43,971 nt of DNA. It comes from a virus. The stretch's first letter is position 1. Each line of letters begins with the position of its first letter. Positions 38,747-43,971 of the stretch are shown here, in pieces. Location: positions 1 through 43,971 of the IMG/VR virus record IMGVR_UViG_3300046673_000032. The stretch is one strand, 5' to 3'. Under the pieces are notes generated by a model that worked only from the letters and a program-made list of their open reading frames with translations, was not told where the DNA came from and searched no databases. The translations under genes were made by a program, and so were the position numbers.

Positions 38747-40482
38747 TGCGGAGCCTCACTAGCCGCGGCTTGCGCTTGAGCCATATCTTTTTGGCCTTTT
38801 CCAATTTGAGGCATGGCCTGAGCTTGCATGGCGGCAGAACGTTGTTTTGCTTTTTGATCTCGTTCTTGTTTAACTTGAGCGGGGTCTTTAAATACCTTCA
38901 AGTTAACACCGCTTGCAATGAAATAACGTTTTGCCATTTCATCACGATCAATGGTATCCAGAACACTTTCAGTTGCTCCGGCGGCTTGCTCTACATTTAC
39001 CACGCTTTGAATAAACGCCACGCCTTTTTCATAAGGCGTCGTTTCAGTCAACTTCAAAGCCATCGCCACTCGAGACACAAGATTCCATTTAAGATTTTTC
39101 CCTTGTAACTTTTTTGGAGGTGGTGGTATTTCACCTTGGCGCCATAATATTCCGAAAATATAAGAGAACATGGGTTTGAGCCAGTCATGTTCAAAGTTTC
39201 CGTACACGGGCGCAAGAATGTTGTAGTTTTCTTGAATCCGTTGCAACCAGTATGTAGCCGTTTCAGGCTGAGTCTTCATGGCCGTTTCGTTAGCAATCAT
39301 TCGGAAAATATCAGCGTAAGTTGTTTTATCAATTCGTTGTTTAAGTTCCATGATCTTGTCTTTAATCGCGGCAAGATCGGGCTTAATTTGATACTGAGGT
39401 CTTACTCCATTTTGAGCATCAGAAGCAGAAGGAGCAGTAACCAAGAACCCAGGAGTCGTTCCCATTGGGTATTGACCCGTTGTTGGAGGCGCAACCATCG
39501 GAGGTTCAATCATTTTTTCGCAAGCGTTGTTCCACATGCCGTTGGTCTTGAAAATCTCCTTAACGTCACCAATGGCTTTTCGCCCAGGTCCGTCAACTCC
39601 ATAAGCGTCTGTTGGTTGGCGAAACCACCTAAATACGAACACTGGGAATTCATCGAATCCGCGACATTGCAGAATGCGTTTTTCCCCTGAATTTCGAAGG
39701 TAATAGGTAGCTTTGTAACGTTTAAATTCAGAACGATATTTGGCTTTATTTTCGTTGTAGTCAAGGTTTGGTTCAACAACCCACACCACATCAAACGGAA
39801 TTTCTCGTTGCTTGGGATCGTCCCATGCGTGTTTTAACGCGCTTCCCAAGTTTGAAGTGTCCGGCGATCCGTCCGAATTTTTCTCGCAAAATTTGCCTAT
39901 GATCTGCCTAACCTTCATCCTCGTTTCAAAGATAAACGTATCCACTTGACCAAGATCGTTATTTGAGCAATAAAACGATCCAATCGGAAAAACCGTAAAC
40001 TTGCAGTGGTGCTTGAAATCTTCTTCGATCATCATTGCCGAAGTAAGAAACCTTGAACCCATGCGGTAAAATGTTGGGACTTCTTGGTAAAAGTTGGAGT
40101 TCTGAAACACGAATTTAAACTTCTGATTTACGATGTGGCACCAATTTATGGTGTCGATATCATCCATAAGGTCTTCATCTTCGGGTTCAGTAACATGCCA
40201 TTCCGAATTTTCGGGAGTAATTCCAGTACACAATCCGGCCATAAGATCATCAAACGCCTGAAACGGGTATGAAGTAATTTTAATATCGTCAAAATCTGGA
40301 TATCCAGCAGTTGCTGGACTCCAAATAACCAAGTGAGGATCAAGCAAATGCTGTATTTCTTCCCAAGTGTCTTGATAAGGCGAACGTTGGGTAAGCAAAT
40401 ACGAACGAAGTACTTCCAAACGCGAGTATTCGCTATATTGCTTCTGTTCGTCTGGCTGAGTAATAATCTCTTTATTTTCCAC
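38743..40482 (-). CDS. Portal protein (head-tail connector)
   Basis: A 579-residue portal of the BPP-1/Epsilon15-like connector family: LRSYLLTQRSPYQDTWEEIQ, FDDLMAGLCTGITPENSEWH, FRMGSRFLTSAMMIEED-like core, RWFRQPTDAYGVDGPGRKAI and DVKEIFKTNGMWNNACEKMI, with QQ-rich C-terminus (KQRSAAMQAQAMPQIGKGQK). Twelve copies form the ring for DNA passage and terminase docking. It overlaps the gene upstream by 11 bases. Confidence 0.92.
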   Translation of the reverse strand: MENKEIITQPDEQKQYSEYSRLEVLRSYLLTQRSPYQDTWEEIQHLLDPHLVIWSPATAGYPDFDDIKITSYPFQAFDDLMAGLCTGITPENSEWHVTEPEDEDLMDDIDTINWCHIVNQKFKFVFQNSNFYQEVPTFYRMGSRFLTSAMMIEEDFKHHCKFTVFPIGSFYCSNNDLGQVDTFIFETRMKVRQIIGKFCEKNSDGSPDTSNLGSALKHAWDDPKQREIPFDVVWVVEPNLDYNENKAKYRSEFKRYKATYYLRNSGEKRILQCRGFDEFPVFVFRWFRQPTDAYGVDGPGRKAIGDVKEIFKTNGMWNNACEKMIEPPMVAPPTTGQYPMGTTPGFLVTAPSASDAQNGVRPQYQIKPDLAAIKDKIMELKQRIDKTTYADIFRMIANETAMKTQPETATYWLQRIQENYNILAPVYGNFEHDWLKPMFSYIFGILWRQGEIPPPPKKLQGKNLKWNLVSRVAMALKLTETTPYEKGVAFIQSVVNVEQAAGATESVLDTIDRDEMAKRYFIASGVNLKVFKDPAQVKQERDQKAKQRSAAMQAQAMPQIGKGQKDMAQAQAAASEAPQ

Positions 40483-40762
40483 CTAAGCTTCCCTTCAGTC
40501 CGCCAAGAGCGGAAAAGTTAATGGCGTTCGTATAAGGAGAGGCCGCATTAGCAATCCTCTGGTTAATTTGTTCTTGTTGCTGTATAACCTGGACCATTGC
40601 CGGTTGAAGTTGTTCTTGTCTAAGTTCTTTGTTTTTTGCATTAATGGCGTCTTGCTCTTGCTCGGCGGTTTCTGCAAGAGCGTCTTTTTGTTTTTTTGCG
40701 GATTGGGCAGACGAATAAGCTTTAATCCCGTAACTAATTGCCATCAATGCAAGAGAAAACAT
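40472..40762 (-). CDS. Small helical protein upstream of the portal (96 aa)
   Basis: ATG 40762 has a perfect AGGAGG site. After a hydrophobic front (MFSLALMAISYGIKAYSSAQ) comes a long Gln/Glu-rich helix (LAETAEQEQDAINAKNKELR) and a Gly-rich end (SALGGLKGSLGG). The pattern resembles small internal virion proteins, a helix tied to an N-terminal membrane-active patch. Function is not established. Confidence 0.65.
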   Translation of the reverse strand: MFSLALMAISYGIKAYSSAQSAKKQKDALAETAEQEQDAINAKNKELRQEQLQPAMVQVIQQQEQINQRIANAASPYTNAINFSALGGLKGSLGGK

Positions 40763-40949
40763 TTTATCCTCCTAAAGGGATACCCCGCCATTCTGAAACG
40801 ATCACTTCGTCATCCGTCATGGTCTTGAAGGAATCCGAACTGCGTCCATGCCGCAATTCAACCGTTTCAGAATTTGGCGGGGGCTACGCCCAGTGACGCC
40901 GTTAAGCGAGTCGATTTCGGCTTTGCCGTTCCTCCATCGAGTCGAACAC
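40763..40949 (-). other. Structured intergenic segment with 18-bp stem; possible small-gene remnant
   Basis: CCCCGCCA then TTCTGAAACG (about 40783-40800) pairs with CGTTTCAGAA and TGGCGGGG (about 40863-40882), an 18-bp stem with a two-base bulge over a 62-base loop. Smaller stems follow (GGGC-GTA-GCCC, CGGC-TTT-GCCG) and the word CGACTCG occurs twice. On the minus strand one frame runs from ATG 40937 and reaches a stop at 40764-40766 but is broken by TAA and TAG; its last part contains a possible 18-residue ORF (40764-40820, MTDDEVIVSEWRGIPLGG) without a ribosome site. It may be a structured RNA, a leader, or a decayed gene. Confidence 0.45.
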
Positions 40950-41207
40950 TTATTTCGTATTACCTGAAATCCACATCCAAACAAACGCAATCAAAGCCGC
41001 AAAACCGGAACCAACCAATCCCCATGCCCCAGACTTAACCCTCAATTGCGCTTCGGCAATTTGAAGTTTGTTAAGACGGTTATAAATCTCTGCGTCCGTT
41101 TCGGATTGTCTACTTTCAATGCGTTGAAGTGTAGCGTCAATTCGTTCAAGCGTCTTATTCAAATACAAACGCTGTTCTTTCCAGTCGCAATCTTCGCACG
41201 TTGGCAT
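40950..41207 (-). CDS. XhlA-like membrane protein (85 aa)
   Basis: The N-terminal part CEDCDWKEQRLYLNKTLERI and a following coiled coil are joined to LRVKSGAWGLVGSGFAALIA plus FVWMWIS, one C-terminal membrane helix. This is the layout of XhlA/hemolysin-type and other phage membrane accessory proteins. CxxC at 4-7 is unusual. A second role as a holin helper, or in virion-membrane contact, is possible; it is far from the main lysis genes. Confidence 0.7.
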   Translation of the reverse strand: MPTCEDCDWKEQRLYLNKTLERIDATLQRIESRQSETDAEIYNRLNKLQIAEAQLRVKSGAWGLVGSGFAALIAFVWMWISGNTK

Positions 41208-41208
41208 T

Positions 41209-42168
41209 TTAGTATTCCATCCACTCTACGTCGTAATCTATGTATGTATTACCGCCTTCTCCGGTTAACACCCATCCCGAAGGAATTGAAATGCAGAAAT
41301 TTTGTGAAGCTCCTCGAACAATAAAAGGTGCCCTACCGTTGTTATCGTCCCAAACGATTGGTGCTACGGACCAATTACGCAATGAAGCCAAACCGGACGT
41401 TGTGGGAGTAGTCACGGGGAAAATAGTACTCCAAGCAACATCGTAAACTGGTTGAGCCTTGCAAAATGCGTATTCACTAGCTCCAAGATTTGTTCCTGGA
41501 GTAGAAGGGGACGTATAATTGAATGTAATTGCGGCATTTGAAGCGGGAGCGTTAATATCCAATTTGCTAATAGAAGGGTTCACAAAATGCGTCGAAGGCC
41601 CACTATCTGGATTCCTAATAGAAAATTGTATTGGTTGAGAAGTATTCATCGTAGTGTTGGCTACGTTATCGTATTGAAATGCCAGCCTAATCCTTGCAAT
41701 AGCAATAGTCCTATAAGCGCTTCCTGTAATTGTTAGGAAGTGTTGAGATGAAGAAACCGTTCCGCCAGGAAGCGTAGCTTCACCACCCGTAGTATAAACC
41801 CAAGCGTTTTGTGGAACTGGAATAGCGTCCGAAAGAGGTCCAACTGTCCAAGTGTATGTAGGGGTAGAAGTGTATGTGTTTGTCGGAGTATCAGTAGGAC
41901 TAGTACCAGGCCAACCAACAGAAGACGGAGTTTTGGTCGCTGTAAACGTACTTGTGTTTGTAAATGTAGAAGTCGGAGTAAATGTAGGAGTAGGTGTAAA
42001 TTTTGGAAAAATGTTATTATAAGTTTGATTGATAACTACCATAGGAGTAAGTGCGTATACTGGAGTTCCGTTAATGGTACCAATTCCAAACAGACGTTGT
42101 TTAACATTTTGTTCCAACTGGGCATGAGCAGTTCCAGCAATCAGCAACAGCAATAAAAATTTCTTCAT
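41209..42168 (-). CDS. Secreted Thr/Pro-linker protein (319 aa)
   Basis: ATG 42168 is chosen (GAGG 6 bases upstream; a Met four codons earlier lacks a site). MKKFLLLLLIAGTAHA is a canonical Sec signal peptide with AHA cleavage before Gln. A Thr/Pro/Phe-rich linker (residues about 58-105; TPTFTPTSTFTNTS type) joins two parts. The C-terminal beta-rich region (about 120-319; IRNPDSGPSTHFV, NFCISIPSGWVLTGEGGNTY, IDYDVEWMEY) could be a receptor-binding or adhesion domain. It is the last of the signal-peptide set and 9 bases below its neighbour. Confidence 0.75.
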   Translation of the reverse strand: MKKFLLLLLIAGTAHAQLEQNVKQRLFGIGTINGTPVYALTPMVVINQTYNNIFPKFTPTPTFTPTSTFTNTSTFTATKTPSSVGWPGTSPTDTPTNTYTSTPTYTWTVGPLSDAIPVPQNAWVYTTGGEATLPGGTVSSSQHFLTITGSAYRTIAIARIRLAFQYDNVANTTMNTSQPIQFSIRNPDSGPSTHFVNPSISKLDINAPASNAAITFNYTSPSTPGTNLGASEYAFCKAQPVYDVAWSTIFPVTTPTTSGLASLRNWSVAPIVWDDNNGRAPFIVRGASQNFCISIPSGWVLTGEGGNTYIDYDVEWMEY

Positions 42169-42176
42169 GTCTAACC

Positions 42177-43190
42177 TCAAGGTTTAATTTGTAACCAACC
42201 AGTTACAGGCGTAAGCGAAACTCCAATGTAAACAGTCGTGCCAGCACTATTAACGTAAACATCTCCAACACGACGAGGAGCAGGAGTCGGTTGCGCTGAC
42301 CCGGTTTGGGCGGTTGTGGCATTAGTAATTGAATTTGATACATACAACGCGTTTGCGGCGCCATCATTTGTCGATGGAGTAGGAACATTCGTCACCGGAG
42401 CATTGTTACAATCGGTTGATTTTCCATTAAGTAAAACTGAACCATAAGTTGAATTTAACTTTATTCCGCCACCAACAACAACGCTGTCTCCATTCCCTCC
42501 AGTAACTGTTACTGCCGAATAATGCGCAATATTAGAACTAATTAAATTTCCCAAAACATAAACATTTCCGTTGTAAGGCGTGTAATAAACTAACTCGATT
42601 TCATTTCCAAACGAATCAATTTCGTTGGTTTGGATTCTTCCAGAAGACGGAATTCTCAGAGTCAACTGACCATTTAACCATCCCCATTCAACCCCCGGAG
42701 TCGTTACGGGCGTTATCGCCTGTGTCGGAGTAAACGTCGGTGTACTCCAAGTGCCCGTTGGAGTGGGCGTTGCAGTCGGTGTCGCAGTAACCGTAAACGT
42801 CGGAGTCGCAGTCCCGGCATAATACAATAACCGAGGCAACGTTCTAATCGTGTGACCGATAATCAATCCTTGCTTCTGACTCTGAACCGTCCATGTCCCT
42901 TGTGCGTTCGCAGTTGCTATAGTTCCTCGCCGAACCGTTACTGAATTATTATTACCGGAACTAACCCAAACCGGCTCAATGTATTTATCCAAACCTTTGT
43001 TGTAAGGAACATTTCCTGAAATGATAGAAGCCCCATAAGCTCCACTAGGAACGGGAGTGGTTGTAGGAACAAAAATAATAGTCTGAGCCGAGTCAACTCC
43101 ATAAATCAAAGAAGTGGAGTTGCTAGGGACTGGGTATGTCTGAGCATTAGCCGAACACGCTAAGATAAAAAACAGTAACATTTTTTTCAT
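42177..43190 (-). CDS. Secreted Thr/Pro-linker protein, paralogue of the 141-1100 gene (337 aa)
   Basis: MKKMLLFFILACSANA is a Sec signal peptide with ANA cleavage before QTYP. Residues 17-120 are alike to those of the 141-1100 protein. A Thr/Pro-rich linker follows (about 127-165). The C-terminal part has NGKSTDCNNAPVTNVPTPST, then DGAANALYVSNSI and RRVGDVYVNSAGTTVYIGVS, a tail-fibre-style end. It may form trimers that are displayed at the surface. AAGGGGAACG precedes ATG 43190. Confidence 0.75.
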   Translation of the reverse strand: MKKMLLFFILACSANAQTYPVPSNSTSLIYGVDSAQTIIFVPTTTPVPSGAYGASIISGNVPYNKGLDKYIEPVWVSSGNNNSVTVRRGTIATANAQGTWTVQSQKQGLIIGHTIRTLPRLLYYAGTATPTFTVTATPTATPTPTGTWSTPTFTPTQAITPVTTPGVEWGWLNGQLTLRIPSSGRIQTNEIDSFGNEIELVYYTPYNGNVYVLGNLISSNIAHYSAVTVTGGNGDSVVVGGGIKLNSTYGSVLLNGKSTDCNNAPVTNVPTPSTNDGAANALYVSNSITNATTAQTGSAQPTPAPRRVGDVYVNSAGTTVYIGVSLTPVTGWLQIKP

Positions 43191-43275
43191 TTTCGTTCCC
43201 CTTTGGATAGTATGTTACCAAAACCCATGTAGTGGTCAAGGTGTATTTTACTTCAAGGTCGTTACCACTTCCGTC

Positions 43276-43971
43276 TTACTGCGTGTTGGCCCAATACTGC
43301 CCAGAAACATATATCTGGGTTACGGCGTTTGTTAACGTCAATGACCATGGTTGGTTGGCCGTTTTTTCGCATAGGGACGGAACGTCGTACGTGGTGTTAG
43401 CCGCAACGATGAACGGTCCATAAGCAACCGTCGCGGATGTCTTGATAGTCATGGTGCAAGCCGTCGCGGATTGGTTTTGGATGGTCATCGGCCAGATGTC
43501 GTTGTACGCCGAAGCCCCGGCGACGATAAATGTCAAGGGCGTTGTGATTGAAACGGACATGTTGAAATAATTCTCGATTGATCGAAGCCCCTGCATCTGA
43601 TATTGAGTGCCTTGCGCCACGGTTACAGGTTGTGCAACTGTGACGCCGTGAGCAGGCACAGGGCCGATAATCGTCACACTTCCGGTGTCCTCTCGCGTTA
43701 CTTTTCCGTTCAAAGAATTCATTAGGGTCGTGACCGCTTGAGTCAAAGTGTTGAGGGTATAAAGCAGGGTCGACACCGGAATATCGTTGACAGATACAGG
43801 GGCGGACCCATTCAGCAACGAAACAGATCCCGCAACGTTCGGTAGGGATGAAACAGACACCGATGTCGTAGGGTTAGTGATGCTTACCGGTATCTGCGGG
43901 GTGGGGGGCAACGTTGGCCAAGGGCATTGTGTGGGCCAATTTTTGACGTTTACGTCCGCGGTCGGCACCGC
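43276..43971 (-). CDS. Secreted tail-region protein, 3' part (partial at window edge)
   Basis: The frame is open from the window edge (GTG at 43968 is not a credible start) to TGA or stop at 43276. It starts AVPTADVNVKNWPTQCPWPT and continues with a Pro/Val/Ser-rich strand region, a short helix at LLYTLNTLTQAVTTLMNSLN, and a compact beta domain up to QIYVSGQYWANTQ. The phrase VKNWPTQ matches QNWPTA at the other window end, where the signal-peptide front of this gene is found. In total it would be about 275 residues. The role is as for the other secreted members. Confidence 0.7.
   Translation of the reverse strand, partial: AVPTADVNVKNWPTQCPWPTLPPTPQIPVSITNPTTSVSVSSLPNVAGSVSLLNGSAPVSVNDIPVSTLLYTLNTLTQAVTTLMNSLNGKVTREDTGSVTIIGPVPAHGVTVAQPVTVAQGTQYQMQGLRSIENYFNMSVSITTPLTFIVAGASAYNDIWPMTIQNQSATACTMTIKTSATVAYGPFIVAANTTYDVPSLCEKTANQPWSLTLTNAVTQIYVSGQYWANTQ

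Noticed and set aside
40920-40949. tRNA-like 3' arm (GTTCGACTC on the minus strand)
   Set aside because: No matching acceptor, D or anticodon stems and no CCA-side pairing; the match is limited to a T-loop-like word.
20961-43971. Diversity-generating retroelement, expected from the BPP-1-like gene order
   Set aside because: No reverse transcriptase, accessory gene or template/variable repeat pair with adenine-specific changes was seen.

Overview
The window looks like an essentially complete genome of a short-tailed (podovirus-type) bacteriophage of about 44 kb. The large terminase, portal, a Bbp19-like protein, a putative scaffold, the major capsid protein, a Bbp16-like cement protein, a gp11-like adaptor, a gp12-like nozzle, internal virion proteins and a T7-type tail fibre lie in the order known from Bordetella phage BPP-1 and its relatives. 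The two window ends (1-131 and 43276-43971, both minus strand) carry the start and the end of what looks like one gene. The sequence is therefore probably a linearised circular map with a small end overlap or a missing base. No integrase, reverse transcriptase, DNA polymerase, RNA polymerase or tRNA gene was recognised. The host is not identified. Sec-type signal peptides and Thr/Pro-rich linkers of the TPTFTPT kind on several phage proteins recall secreted proteins of uncultivated bacterial groups, but this is only a weak hint.

Layout. (1) 1-3688, leftward: two secreted tail-region proteins, large and small terminase subunits, and three small genes. (2) 3689-4755: a 1-kb AT-rich gene-free control region with a cluster of GTAAC/GTTAC words, a tandem repeat and a near-consensus rightward promoter. 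(3) 4756-11816, rightward: about two dozen small accessory genes, dominated by seven tandem paralogous Ala-rich genes (7218-10964) plus one truncated copy. All are coupled by 4-base ATGA overlaps and lie behind an excellent promoter at 6686-6714. The block ends at a terminator at 11845-11883. (4) 11880-16133, leftward: Toprim/VirE-type primase-helicase, a Cys-rich small protein, a VRR-NUC nuclease, an SF2 helicase and a small HTH regulator. (5) 16134-16236: divergent face-to-face promoters and an inverted repeat, forming a control switch. (6) 16237-20912, rightward: a recombination set (Sak4-like ATPase, a putative ssDNA-binding protein, YqaJ exonuclease), then lysis genes (GH25 muramidase, papain-like Cys protease, a small gene, and a holin-like plus secreted-domain fusion), ending at a strong terminator. 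(7) 20961-43971, leftward: virion structure and ejection genes, then the signal-peptide-bearing family that wraps into position 1.

Working picture. Early and accessory genes are read rightward from the 1-kb control region and from the 6686 promoter. The switch at 16.2 kb divides replication (left) from recombination and lysis (right). The late virion genes form one long leftward block from about 3.7 kb through the origin of coordinates to 20.96 kb. Replication would rely on a host polymerase, with the phage supplying primase-helicase, helicase, nuclease and annealing/recombination functions. The most unusual content is the Ala-rich tandem gene array, whose members share constant ends and carry a hypervariable 9-bp-repeat middle, and the set of four neighbouring signal-peptide-bearing genes in the tail region.
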